A stretch of 64,000 bases of DNA, taken from positions 1-64,000 of the forward strand of contig NZ_CDBR01000040.1 in the NCBI RefSeq assembly GCF_000819685.1, in the 5' to 3' direction. The translations under genes were made by a program, and so were the position numbers. Shown piece by piece: positions 32,401 through 40,159 of this stretch. The first letter of the stretch is position 1. Each line of letters begins with the position of its first letter. The notes beneath the pieces were generated by a model, which ran no database searches, was not told the origin of the DNA, and saw nothing but the letters and a program-made list of their open reading frames with translations. Source of the stretch: Aeromonas allosaccharophila (lineage in GTDB: Bacteria; Pseudomonadota; Gammaproteobacteria; Enterobacterales; Aeromonadaceae).

Positions 32401-33731
32401 ATGGTGAGCAGCACATAATCGGCCCGCCCCTCATCGAGCAGGCGCAGCAGGCGGCTGTCATCCTTCACCTCCACCGGAATTGCCCCCAGCGAGGCTAACA
32501 GCTCCTCGTCAATGGACGCATCCACAATGCCGACCCGCGTGCCTCGCACCAATTCGATGTCGGAGAGGTTTTTGCTCTCTCTCCCTCCCACGATGACGCG
32601 GTCAACAAACATGTAGTTGGGGGTGTAAATCCCCAGATGCTCACGCTCTGCCGACGGGCTCATCACCGGAATAAAGTCGATCAGGTGGCTTTTGAGCAAA
32701 TTCTGGGTCTCTCGCCAGGATTCGGTACGCACCAGCGAGAACTCCAGCCCGGAGTAGCGGCGCAGCAGGGCCACCATATCGGGTACGTAGCCCACCAGCT
32801 TGCCACGATAATTGAACTCGCTCATCGAGACCCAGTGCGGCGAGATGCCGTAGCGCAAGATCGGATGCGTGCGCAGCCACGCCTGCTCCTCGGGGGTAAA
32901 TTTGACCGTGGTGATCTCCCCCGATGCCGTAGTCTGCCCCCCATTGATGGCTTCAAGGATCGGACGCATATCCGTCACCGGCAGCTCGGGCATGACCCGG
33001 TTTATCAGGCTGGTGAGCCCGGGGTTGTTGCGCAGCATATTGACGGACAGGGAGGAGACCGGCGCCCACTGCGGTTTGACAATCGAGAAACCGGCATTGG
33101 GGTTTTGTGCCCGCTCCGACAATAGCGATGGCATATCCGCCAGATAGGCATCCGCCAGCTGTTGCTTGAGCATGAAGGTGGCTTCGCTGCGCCGCTCCAC
33201 CGCCTTGACCGGCACCAGACCCAGCGCCTCGAGTTGGCCACAGGAGTCAGTCCCGACCATGCAGACCCATTTAAGCTTGCGAGCCTCGTCAAGAGAGAGC
33301 CGGGTGAGCGTGCGATTCAGCAGCACCCCCTGCGGAATGAAGAACGGGAAGGGCACCGAGGCTATCTGGTTTTCCCACTGATCTCCGGGCTGAAAATTGA
33401 TGATGATATGCACCTTGCCCGCCTGCAACGCGCTCAGCGCCTCGTCATAGGAGGTGAACTCCTTGTAGTGCAGGGGCAAGCCGAGCGCTCTGGCGATCAG
33501 TAGCGCCATCTCGGGCACCGGACCGTTGAACCCTTGTACCGCATCCTTGTAGCTATAAGGGGGCGAGCCCATCATCGGCATACCGATGATCAGCTCGTGA
33601 TGGGCCGCGCTCCACTGACGTTCGGCCTCTGTAAGCGCCAATGGATTAAGCCCTGCTTTAGATTCGCCCAGTCCCAGCACACACCATAGCAGCAGGAATA
33701 TAAACTGAAATAAACGGCGAGTGCGGCTCAT
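29463..33731 (-). CDS. BvgS/RocS-type hybrid sensor histidine kinase
   Basis: A 1422-aa inner-membrane kinase. After a signal segment come two periplasmic amino-acid-binding-like (SBP_bac_3) domains, about 25-265 and 280-510. A membrane helix follows (about 520-542), then two PAS regions (about 560-680 and 690-810) and HisKA with His836 (MSHELRTPISGMHGM). HATPase_c is next (DSGIGIAEEK, GGTGLGLAI), then a receiver with Asp1230 (LLLTDCHMPVMDG) and an HPt with His1361 (IAHRIKGAARM). This is the Bvg/Evg phosphorelay layout. The start at 33731 is chosen over 33761 because it leads directly into the signal segment; no strong ribosome binding site separates them. Confidence 0.9.
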   Translation of the reverse strand: MSRTRRLFQFIFLLLWCVLGLGESKAGLNPLALTEAERQWSAAHHELIIGMPMMGSPPYSYKDAVQGFNGPVPEMALLIARALGLPLHYKEFTSYDEALSALQAGKVHIIINFQPGDQWENQIASVPFPFFIPQGVLLNRTLTRLSLDEARKLKWVCMVGTDSCGQLEALGLVPVKAVERRSEATFMLKQQLADAYLADMPSLLSERAQNPNAGFSIVKPQWAPVSSLSVNMLRNNPGLTSLINRVMPELPVTDMRPILEAINGGQTTASGEITTVKFTPEEQAWLRTHPILRYGISPHWVSMSEFNYRGKLVGYVPDMVALLRRYSGLEFSLVRTESWRETQNLLKSHLIDFIPVMSPSAEREHLGIYTPNYMFVDRVIVGGRESKNLSDIELVRGTRVGIVDASIDEELLASLGAIPVEVKDDSRLLRLLDEGRADYVLLTMTTLPAALGRGFEDRYRVVYSGQNLRLPGAMGVSPADPMLQQILTKILYAIPQHEIDKLESRWLTMRLQTGLDTRTVVLWFLVCAGGALVFFTIFWHWNQTLQRQNDQRKQAQKQLNEQLAFVQTLLNSLPSMVALRDRQQNLTLCNKAYREAFIGAESGGDGWSYMQTEEREQMLREELSVWETGAMYEGAGFTRRIDDSQFHVVYVKLPYRGPDGKIQGVLTVLTDVSALKAAEDKVREVEAMLRDMTDSMPGVVYQYQWHRSGQGRFLYVSQGAGETLGVPSQALMSAKSEWKAFGVSEEALQEFTRRVAANAPTLTPIDWEVKVPHSGGERYIQVRGSFVEQGPDTLLLNGMVQDITALKQQQYELHEARASAEQAMQARSRFLATMSHELRTPISGMHGMLELLRMSNVDDDQRYLLRNVVTSTNNLLYLVNDILDFSKIEAGQLHLDYQSSPLQSVICDAVRGHAAQAHGKGLQVEFSWESEVPDRADIDAIRVAQVVSNLLNNAVKFTERGVIAIRVRYRDQQLAITVADSGIGIAEEKQALLFTPFEQLDSDINRRYGGTGLGLAICDQLVRKMGGSLSLNSRAGEGASFCFTIPLSNPHWDLPALTGSEWWYLGDDHLLEQTMARLGAKLHPIDANRLARGVNGLLLADERWLARDLGHNWLERVQQPGLKGIVFSPDEVLRTRLGPARWWRLGLSPLYPDLLLESGRELLCGVVNPVMATHADKLNGRVLVADDHPVNRALLERQLGILGVECVVVENGEQALQAWQAEPFSLLLTDCHMPVMDGYTLTNTLRANGDQAPIIGVTADTSEEASARMVAAGMNGMLIKPYMLEALRQTLVQWLPACAAVTPEPLTGASALAARWMALFGDEEDARAMASEYLASNLLDREEMMAALAVRNGDALLEIAHRIKGAARMVGECALAEQAELLESAARLKQLDEFAVLGQEVDLLINRVTYETGLWLNEQARA

Positions 33732-33761
33732 AACCTGAATCCAAAGAAAAGTCGGCCGCAA

Positions 33762-33802
33762 ATAATAGAGAATTTCGCAAAATTCGCGAATGGATATTCG
33801 CG
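33762..33802 (-). promoter_or_regulatory. Promoter and palindromic operator of the hybrid kinase
   Basis: On the minus strand TTCGCG (33790-33785), 17 bases and TATTAT (33767-33762) form a promoter with a weak -35. The -35 overlaps the perfect palindrome CGCGAAT-GGAT-ATTCGCG (33785-33802). TTCGC also occurs at 33774, 33783 and 33797. A regulator binding there, activator or autoregulator, is a reasonable inference. Confidence 0.5.
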
Positions 33803-33867
33803 CTTTAACTTAACCACAGCTTAATCAAATGAAAATGGCAGACCGGGGTCTGCCATCAATGCCAAGA

Positions 33868-33888
33868 AAGGGGCCATACAGGCCCCTT
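33868..33888 (-). terminator. Terminator of the DUF1127-like gene
   Basis: AAGGGGCC (33868-33875) and GGCCCCTT (33881-33888) form a perfect 8-bp stem just after the gene's stop. On the minus strand it is followed by TTTCTTGG. Confidence 0.7.
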
Positions 33889-33891
33889 CCA

Positions 33892-34095
33892 TCAGGTTAT
33901 TCGATTCCCGAGTCGGAAGCCGGTTTGATACTCCCGCTCGCGAACGAGGGAGATCTGACCCTGATACCCTTCCAGCCCGATATCCCTGAGCAGGGCGGGT
34001 GACAGATTGACCTGCACGAGACGACGCTCGACCCGGGCAATCCTTCTCTGGACCAGGGATTCAACACTGCGCAGTAAAACCAGTTCGATAGACAT
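33892..34095 (-). CDS. DUF1127-like small protein
   Basis: A 67-aa basic protein. The core LVQVNLSPALLRDIGLEGYQ matches the DUF1127 pattern (L-x-x-L-x-x-x-L-L-x-D-I-G-L). Small DUF1127 proteins elsewhere have been linked to RNA handling and phosphate or stress responses; nothing specific can be said here. TGGAGAA precedes the ATG at 34095. A 30-codon ORF (34182-34274) and a hairpin (34138-34169) lie directly upstream in the same direction, probably on one transcript. Confidence 0.75.
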   Translation of the reverse strand: MSIELVLLRSVESLVQRRIARVERRLVQVNLSPALLRDIGLEGYQGQISLVREREYQTGFRLGNRIT

Positions 34096-34137
34096 GACAT
34101 TCTCCAGTAGAACATGCGGTTCTCCCGGAGAAAGTGG

Positions 34138-34169
34138 ATATCACCCTGCGGGACGAACCGCGGGTGATA
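34138..34169 (-). other. Hairpin between the short ORF and the DUF1127-like gene
   Basis: TATCACCC-T-GCGG and CCGC-GGGTGATA pair with a single bulged base around a 6-base loop. It lies between the stop of the 30-codon ORF and the start of the DUF1127-like gene. No T-run follows in the direction of transcription, so it is more likely a regulatory or stability structure than a terminator. Confidence 0.5.
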
Positions 34170-34181
34170 AAAAGACAGGGG

Positions 34182-34274
34182 TTACCTGTTTACGCCACGC
34201 GGTAAAAGAGCACGAGATTTCACGCCGCACGCAGTGCCGCGAGAGAATGCAATATTGAGCATCAGATGTTGCAT
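34182..34274 (-). CDS. 30-codon small ORF upstream of the DUF1127-like gene
   Basis: ATG at 34274 is preceded by AAGGAG with an ideal 6-base spacing. The frame runs 30 codons to TAA at 34184-34182. The peptide starts MQHLMLNIAFSRG and is basic towards the end (VKSRALLPRGVNR). A sigma-70-like promoter sits upstream on the same strand: TTGTTT at 34343-34338, 17 bases, TAGACT at 34320-34315, giving a start near 34308. It could encode a leader peptide or a free small protein. No homologue is known to me. Confidence 0.5.
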   Translation of the reverse strand: MQHLMLNIAFSRGTACGVKSRALLPRGVNR

Positions 34275-34314
34275 ATTCGTCTCCTTACCGGGTAAAAGTT
34301 GAACAGGTTGCAGA

Positions 34315-34343
34315 AGTCTAAAAAATATCCGAATTTAAAACAA
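34315..34343 (-). promoter_or_regulatory. Candidate promoter of the short ORF and DUF1127-like gene
   Basis: TTGTTT (34343-34338) and TAGACT (34320-34315) are separated by 17 bases on the minus strand, 41 bases before the short ORF. The surrounding DNA is AT-rich, unlike the adjacent genes. Confidence 0.5.
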
Positions 34344-34413
34344 GCCTCCTGCGACTCCTTTTTAAACGTTTTCCTGGCATTTTATGCTGCCTGACCAGGG
34401 GTAACCCCGGGCA

Positions 34414-35778
34414 TCAGATCCCGGAGAGCAGCCTGTACTCCTCTAGCACATAGGTATCTGTCATGCCGCTGACGTAGTCGAGCAGCAGCCGCACCCGGTA
34501 ATACCACTCCTGCTCATGCTGGCAGGCAAAGCGCGAGTCCGGGGTGGCGATCGCCAGCCGGTAGGCCTTGAGGTGGCGGGCCGAGAGGCGGTGATAGAGG
34601 CGACGGGCGAAGAAGAGATCCTGACTCCCCTCCCCGGCCAGCAGGCGGGCAAATTGCCGCGCCGGCAGCGCCAACAGGCAGGCATAACTGGTCAGCACCC
34701 CGCGCAGCGCCGCATACCCTTCCAGCTCGAGCGCTTCCACCTCGGGGCGCATAAAGACCAGCTCGCGGGCCACCTGCTTGAGGATATCGAGCACCCGCGC
34801 CGCCGGCGCCTGACCGTGCAGCAGTGCTTGCGGGTAGGAGCCCCGCAAAATGGCCTGATGTTCGCTGACATAGCTCTGCGCCGCCAGCGCCACCAGATCC
34901 CGGGTCAGTTGCTGGCGAAAATGGGGGAAAAAGCCCCGACCAGAGGCCAATGCCTCATCCAGCAACGTAGCCAGATAGTCGCTTCCATCAGCACGGCGCA
35001 ATGCCACCAGCAGCTCTGACAGTGTCAGGATCCGCCGATCCACCGCATCTTCCAGATCGGCGATGCAGTAGGAGATGTCGTCCGCCGCCTCCATGATGTA
35101 GACCAGCGGATGGCGACAGCCGGGGGCCAGCCCCAGACTCTGGCCGAGGGCGCGGTAGAGCGGCTGCTCACTGAAGAAGATGCCGCGCTTGCTGCTCCAG
35201 CCATGATGTTGGCCGTAGTGGACTCCCGGCTGGGGCTGCTGCGGGTATTTGCACAGCGCCGCCAGTTGCCCGAGCGTCAGGTTGAGTTCGTGCAGGCTAT
35301 GCACCAGCCGCAGGCTCTGGGCGTTGCCATCGAACAGCTGCAGATCCTGACGCAATTCAGCCCACTGGGCCGAGGGGGGCTGCGCCAGCGCCTGCTGATA
35401 GAGGGGATCGAGCATCTCGCCGAGCCACTGGCTCATCACCTGCTCGCCAAAGTGGCCAAACGGCGGGTTGCCCACATCATGGAGCAGGCAGGACATCTCC
35501 ACCAGATTGATAAAGGCCCCTTCGCAGACCATGCCTGCAGGCAAGGCGGCCAGAATACGGCGGCTGATCTGGCGACCGGTCTCCTGCACCTCCAGCGAGT
35601 GGGTGAGGCGACTGCGCACCGAGGCCTTCACATCGAGCGGAAAGACCTGGGTCTTCTGCTGCAACCGGCGCACCGGCGCGGCCTGCACGATGCGGGCGCG
35701 ATCCTGCTCGGTCGCCTCCAGCAGATCTTCGTCACCCCAGGAGTGGATGCGCGCGGGGGTAATCAAACGGCTATACAT
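34414..35778 (-). CDS. dgt: Deoxyguanosinetriphosphate triphosphohydrolase
   Basis: A 454-aa HD-domain enzyme. It splits dGTP into deoxyguanosine and triphosphate. The HD metal site is seen in RSRLTHSLEVQETGRQI (first His) and MSCLLHDVGNPPFGHFGE (His-Asp), with the later Asp in VYIMEAADDISYCIADLEDA. The start at 35778 (MYSRLITPARIHSWG) has AAGGAG seven bases upstream. It is shorter than the E. coli enzyme (about 505 aa), like the dGTPase-like subgroup in other genera. It follows arcB in the same direction by 51 bases. Confidence 0.92.
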   Translation of the reverse strand: MYSRLITPARIHSWGDEDLLEATEQDRARIVQAAPVRRLQQKTQVFPLDVKASVRSRLTHSLEVQETGRQISRRILAALPAGMVCEGAFINLVEMSCLLHDVGNPPFGHFGEQVMSQWLGEMLDPLYQQALAQPPSAQWAELRQDLQLFDGNAQSLRLVHSLHELNLTLGQLAALCKYPQQPQPGVHYGQHHGWSSKRGIFFSEQPLYRALGQSLGLAPGCRHPLVYIMEAADDISYCIADLEDAVDRRILTLSELLVALRRADGSDYLATLLDEALASGRGFFPHFRQQLTRDLVALAAQSYVSEHQAILRGSYPQALLHGQAPAARVLDILKQVARELVFMRPEVEALELEGYAALRGVLTSYACLLALPARQFARLLAGEGSQDLFFARRLYHRLSARHLKAYRLAIATPDSRFACQHEQEWYYRVRLLLDYVSGMTDTYVLEEYRLLSGI

Positions 35779-35829
35779 CTTGCAGCTCCTTGCCAGCAAC
35801 GTCCCTCAGACTCATGACAACCACCCGCC

Positions 35830-38142
35830 TCAAGACAACAACCAGCGCCGCAGACGAGCGATATCGCCGGGATATTCGCGGCGCAGCGTCTCAATCCAGT
35901 CTTCCACGTTTTCCCACCAGGCGGGGTGATCCGGGCTCTGGATCAGCTGGGCCGTCTGCTGCAGTCGGCGCAGGCCGATGGAGCCTGCCGCCCCTTTTAT
36001 CTTGTGCGCCTCCTCCACCACGCCGGCCTGATCCTTGGCAATCATGTTGGAGTCGAGCACCGCCATGTAGTCCGGCATCATCTTCTCGAACAGATCGACA
36101 CTGGAGAGCAGCACCGGCTTGCCCACGGTATCGGCGTAATCGGTGAGGAAGGGCAAGTCCAGCAGCGCATCCTGATTGCCCGCATCCGCCTGCTCGTCCG
36201 CTTCATCCTCGGCCAGACCGGCAAACAGGTGGCCAATCACCTCCCGCACCGCTTTGGAGCCGAGCGGCTTGTTGATCACATCCTGCATGCCGTGATCCCG
36301 GTAGTACTGGCGATCGCCGGTGGAGTTGGCGGTGAGCGCCACCATGGGTGGCAGGCTGTCGCCATAACGCGCCAGCAGTTTTTCCGCCACATCGAAGCCG
36401 GTCATGTCCGGCAGCTGGATATCGAGCAAAATGAGGTCAAAGTCATCCGGGTTGGCCATCGCCAGCGCCTGGGTACCGTCCCGTGCCACCTGCACCTGAT
36501 GACCCAGCTTGTTGAGCAACGCGCAAGCCACCGTCACGTTGAGCTCCACATCCTCCACCAGCAGGATATCGAGGGAAGGCATCTCCTCTTCCGGCTCGGC
36601 CAGCACCGGCTCGGCACAGGCCACTTCCAGTTCGGCGGTGAAGCAGGAGCCCTCGCCCGGATCGCTGTCCACATAGAGCTGGCCACCCATCGCCTGCACC
36701 AGCTGACGGGAGACAGCCAACCCAATGCCGGTACCGGTGGCGTGCTTCTTGCCCTGCACCTGATAGTACATGGCGAAGATCTTTTCCTGCTGGGCGCGCG
36801 GGATGCCGACTCCGGTATCCTCCACCTCGAAGTGCAGGGCCAGCTTGCCCGGTTCGTCGGCAGGATGGGCGAGGCAGCGCACGGTGACCCCCCCCTCATC
36901 GGTAAACTTGACCGCGTTGCCCACCAGATTCCACAACACCTGACGCAGGCGGGTGCCATCGGCCATCACGAATTGCGGCATGTCACCGTCGCGATCGAAG
37001 TGCAGATAGAGCCCCTTCTGCTCCGCCTGAATACGCGACAGGGTCTCCAGCTCGTCGAGGAAGGCGGGCAGGTCGATGCGGGTCGGCGCGATTTCGAGGC
37101 GACGCCGGTCGAGTTTGTCGAGATCGATGATGTCGTTGAAAATATTGCCCAGAGTCACCGCGCTCAGGTGGATGGTCTTGAGCTGCTGATGCTGCTTGGG
37201 ATCGAGGGGGGTATCCATCAGCATCCGGCTCAAGCCCACGATGCCGTTGAGCGGGGTGCGCAGCTCGTGGCTGATGGTGGAGATAAAGGTGGTCTTGTCG
37301 CGACTCGCCTTCTCCAGCTTGTCCTGATACTGCTTGCGCTCGGTGATGTCGCGGCCAAAGCCGAGCAGACCGAGCCGCTTGCCGAAGCGATCGAAGAAGG
37401 GCACCTTGCGCAGCTCGAAATAGGCCTTGCGGCCATCGGGATACTCCAGCCACTGTTCGTAGGTGAGCGGCTCGTTGCTGGCGAAGACCTGCCGATCGGT
37501 CTCGACAATCTTGTTGGCGATCTCCTGCTTGTAGACATCGAACGGGGTCAGGCCGATCAGCTCCGCCTCCACCTTGCCGGTCAGCTCCTCCATGGCGCGG
37601 TTGCAGCCGGAGAACTGCTCATCCTCGTTGCGGTAGTAGACCAGATCGGGAGAACAGTCGATAAAGGATCGCAACAGGGCGGTGCGCTCCCCCAGATGGA
37701 GCTGGGCTTTTTCGCGCTGGAACACCTCGTTCTCCAGATCCTCGATGGCCTGCAGACGCAGGCTCTCGGCCCGGTTGGTCTCGGCAATCTGGGCATTGAG
37801 GCGACTGATGTTCTCCTGCAACTGGGTATTGAGCTCCAGATCCCGCTCGCGCATATCCTGCAGCTTGCGCACCATGCGCGTCAGCCGCTGGCGGGAGTCC
37901 TCCAGCTGATCCACCACGATGGAGAGAAAATAGACGGCCCAGGGGGTCACCAGCAGGCCGAAGAAGACCGAGCGAACGAAGTCGATCACATCGATATTGC
38001 CGCGCAGGAACAGGGTAACCCCCATCTGGATGGCGACTGCCAGCACTATGATGCCCGCCGCCAGAAACATGCTGAATCGCACCAGTCCCAGCTTGGTCAT
38101 CAGATCGACGTAATATTGCGCCCAGGATTTAATCTGTTTCAT
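35830..38142 (-). CDS. arcB: Aerobic respiration control sensor kinase ArcB
   Basis: A 770-aa tripartite hybrid kinase, close to the 778 aa of E. coli ArcB, and like it with a very short periplasmic loop. TM segments lie at about 24-44 and 55-77, followed by a coiled-coil linker (about 80-150) and PAS (about 155-270). HisKA has His292 (SHELRTPLNG), followed by HATPase_c. The receiver has Asp574 (LILLDIQLPDM) and the HPt has His713 (EEAHKIKGAAGS). ArcB senses the quinone redox state and phosphorylates ArcA under low oxygen. The start at 38142 (MKQIKSWAQYYVDLMTKLGL) fits the family. It is divergent from the DUF2860 gene. Confidence 0.96.
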   Translation of the reverse strand: MKQIKSWAQYYVDLMTKLGLVRFSMFLAAGIIVLAVAIQMGVTLFLRGNIDVIDFVRSVFFGLLVTPWAVYFLSIVVDQLEDSRQRLTRMVRKLQDMRERDLELNTQLQENISRLNAQIAETNRAESLRLQAIEDLENEVFQREKAQLHLGERTALLRSFIDCSPDLVYYRNEDEQFSGCNRAMEELTGKVEAELIGLTPFDVYKQEIANKIVETDRQVFASNEPLTYEQWLEYPDGRKAYFELRKVPFFDRFGKRLGLLGFGRDITERKQYQDKLEKASRDKTTFISTISHELRTPLNGIVGLSRMLMDTPLDPKQHQQLKTIHLSAVTLGNIFNDIIDLDKLDRRRLEIAPTRIDLPAFLDELETLSRIQAEQKGLYLHFDRDGDMPQFVMADGTRLRQVLWNLVGNAVKFTDEGGVTVRCLAHPADEPGKLALHFEVEDTGVGIPRAQQEKIFAMYYQVQGKKHATGTGIGLAVSRQLVQAMGGQLYVDSDPGEGSCFTAELEVACAEPVLAEPEEEMPSLDILLVEDVELNVTVACALLNKLGHQVQVARDGTQALAMANPDDFDLILLDIQLPDMTGFDVAEKLLARYGDSLPPMVALTANSTGDRQYYRDHGMQDVINKPLGSKAVREVIGHLFAGLAEDEADEQADAGNQDALLDLPFLTDYADTVGKPVLLSSVDLFEKMMPDYMAVLDSNMIAKDQAGVVEEAHKIKGAAGSIGLRRLQQTAQLIQSPDHPAWWENVEDWIETLRREYPGDIARLRRWLLS

Positions 38143-38307
38143 CTTGTTGTTTTCCCCCGATATTCGCGGTACAGAATACCAGCACAACAGGGGGAACTCT
38201 TCTTTATCTCATCCCGTTGCGTCACGATTCTGTGAGCTGGCTGACGAATGTCGGCAACTTGAACCTCATCTTTTCATCCCGAACGATCGGATCAGGAGAA
38301 CACTTCG

Positions 38308-39306
38308 ATGCGTCACATCTCTCTGCTGGGCCTTGGCCTGCTTGTCGCCAACAGCGCCCATGCCGATTTGGGAAGCATACCCAAAGAGTCCGGCTGGTCC
38401 GGTTTTCTGCTGGGCGGCATCAATGTCGTCAACTACGAATCCAACTTCTACAGCGGCGATGATGACCACAACACCCTCTCCGGTCTGGGCAGCCCGCAGA
38501 GCAGTTCGGCCGTCACGCCGCTGATCAATGCCGACATCCGCTACACCTTTGCCGATACCCGCACCCAAATTTTTCTCGGCAACCTGATCCAGGATGCCAT
38601 TCGCTTCGACTTCACCCAGCAACTGGGGCTGCGGCAGGAGCTGGGGGACAAGGGGATTGTCGGCGGCTCGCTGGTGTTCAGCGCCATGCCAACCGAGCAG
38701 TGGAGCGATCCGTTTGCCGTGGGGGTGGCCCGCAGCTCGACCGACATCAACTCGACCGGCGTGCGGGCAAGCTGGGACAATATCTGGGGCAGCAATTTCA
38801 ATGGCAGCCTGACCACCCGCAACATCGACGTGGATGAAGAGCGCAGCGGCCAGCAATACGACGCCATCCACCATACCAACTACGCCTCAGCCCTCGATCG
38901 CAACGGCAAGATCCACGCCCTCGAACTCTCCTATCAGTGGCGCTTGAGCGGCGGCCACGTGATTGAGCCCGCGCTGATCTATCGCGATGCGGATCTCGAC
39001 GGGCGCGCCCAGCGCTACAAGCAGAGCGGCATACAGCTGACCTATGCCAAGCGGGGCGCCCAGTGGTCATTTGTCAGCAACCTCTACCTCGGCCAGAGCA
39101 ACTATGACGAGGCCAACCCCCTCTTCGGCCAGTACGCCGATGCCGACGAGTTTGCGGCGAACGCCATCTTCTTCTGGCACAACCTGTTTGGCGTTAGCGC
39201 CCTCTCGGCGACCGCCAGCGCGGCGTATGGCAAATCCAGCTCAGATATCAGCTTCTACGATTCACAAGCCACCCGCTTCAGCACCGGCCTGCTCTACAAC
39301 TTCTGA
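38308..39306 (+). CDS. DUF2860 outer membrane beta-barrel protein
   Basis: A 332-aa protein with a cleavable signal peptide ending at about residue 19 (LLVANSAHA). The mature part is rich in alternating beta-strand patterns and ends in a C-terminal Phe (FSTGLLYNF), a common signal for outer membrane insertion. The opening IPKESGWSGFLLGGINVVNYESNF is typical of the DUF2860 family. Function unknown; a channel or adhesin role is possible. AGGAGA lies 8 bases before the start. Confidence 0.82.
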   Translation: MRHISLLGLGLLVANSAHADLGSIPKESGWSGFLLGGINVVNYESNFYSGDDDHNTLSGLGSPQSSSAVTPLINADIRYTFADTRTQIFLGNLIQDAIRFDFTQQLGLRQELGDKGIVGGSLVFSAMPTEQWSDPFAVGVARSSTDINSTGVRASWDNIWGSNFNGSLTTRNIDVDEERSGQQYDAIHHTNYASALDRNGKIHALELSYQWRLSGGHVIEPALIYRDADLDGRAQRYKQSGIQLTYAKRGAQWSFVSNLYLGQSNYDEANPLFGQYADADEFAANAIFFWHNLFGVSALSATASAAYGKSSSDISFYDSQATRFSTGLLYNF

Positions 39307-39329
39307 CCCCCGATACAGCGCAAAAACAC

Positions 39330-39351
39330 AAGGCCACTCGAAAGTGGCCTT
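39330..39351. terminator. Hairpin between the convergent DUF2860 and DUF3334 genes
   Basis: AAGGCCACT (39330-39338), loop CGAA, AGTGGCCTT (39343-39351). The GNRA-type loop and perfect stem suggest a shared terminator. On the minus strand GTGTTTTTG follows; on the plus strand the T-run is poor. Confidence 0.65.
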
Positions 39352-39371
39352 GATGTCGTCTGGCTTGCGCC

Positions 39372-40070
39372 TCAAATCCCGAGGGAGTCGAGCAGATCGT
39401 CGTGATCGTTGGCGACCGGGGCTGCTGCCTGAACCGGCTTGGCAGCATCCAGCTTGGTCTGGGCGATCAGCGCATCGGGATCCAGCTCCTCATGCTCCAT
39501 CCCCTCATTGTGAATGCGGATGAACTCGGTTTTATCCATCGCCAGCTCCAGATAGAAGATGTTGTTGCGGGCGGTGAAGAAGGTGACGCGGCGGGACTCC
39601 GGGCTGTCGAGATTGGTATCGACGCTCAGCATCACCTGTTTGTTGAGGGCCAGCATCTTCGGCTGGTTCTGGGTGATGTGGGTCTGCAGATCCCGGCCCA
39701 CCTTGACGGTAAAGCTGCCGACGATCTGGTTCATCAGCTCGCCCATCACGTTGCTCACCTCGTCAGAGGTGTGGGAGATGGCGAGATCCTCCTTGGAGAG
39801 CCCCATGCTGAGCATGTAGCTCTCGTACAGCTCCATGGCGGCGGCGGCGGAGAAGTTGATCACCACCAGACCGGAAAAACCGCCATCGAACAGCACGAAA
39901 CAGCCGATATCGGGCTTGAGGCAGGTCTTGCTGATCCGCTGCACCATGCCGGAAAAACGCACCTGACTCATGGTCGCGGCACTCAAAACGTCCGTCACCG
40001 AGTTGCACAGGCTGAGCAGCACATCCTCTGTGGTCAATACGGCATCGTCATCGGATCTTGTCACTATCAT
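39372..40070 (-). CDS. DUF3334 family protein (CheX-like)
   Basis: A 232-aa soluble protein. The central region FVLFDGGFSGLVVINFSAAAAMELYESYML and DEVSNVMGELMNQIVGSFTVKV resembles CheX/CheC-type folds, in which E-x-x-N residues serve a phosphatase site; EVSNVMGELMNQ fits that pattern. I identify it as DUF3334 from memory. A role in two-component or chemotaxis dephosphorylation is only an inference. The C-terminal 30 residues are low-complexity. It lies downstream of the HIT gene in the same direction. Confidence 0.75.
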   Translation of the reverse strand: MIVTRSDDDAVLTTEDVLLSLCNSVTDVLSAATMSQVRFSGMVQRISKTCLKPDIGCFVLFDGGFSGLVVINFSAAAAMELYESYMLSMGLSKEDLAISHTSDEVSNVMGELMNQIVGSFTVKVGRDLQTHITQNQPKMLALNKQVMLSVDTNLDSPESRRVTFFTARNNIFYLELAMDKTEFIRIHNEGMEHEELDPDALIAQTKLDAAKPVQAAAPVANDHDDLLDSLGI

Positions 40071-40159
40071 GGGACCTTCCTGAACATCGAAAATGGGCTT
40101 ATCTATACCATAACTCTAACAGATGGCGCGGCCCGGAGACTGAAATAGCGACACGCCTC

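Noticed and set aside
35926-38235. 769-codon frame opposite arcB
   Set aside because: Antisense shadow; the arcB reading has all kinase motifs in order, while this frame shows no domain.
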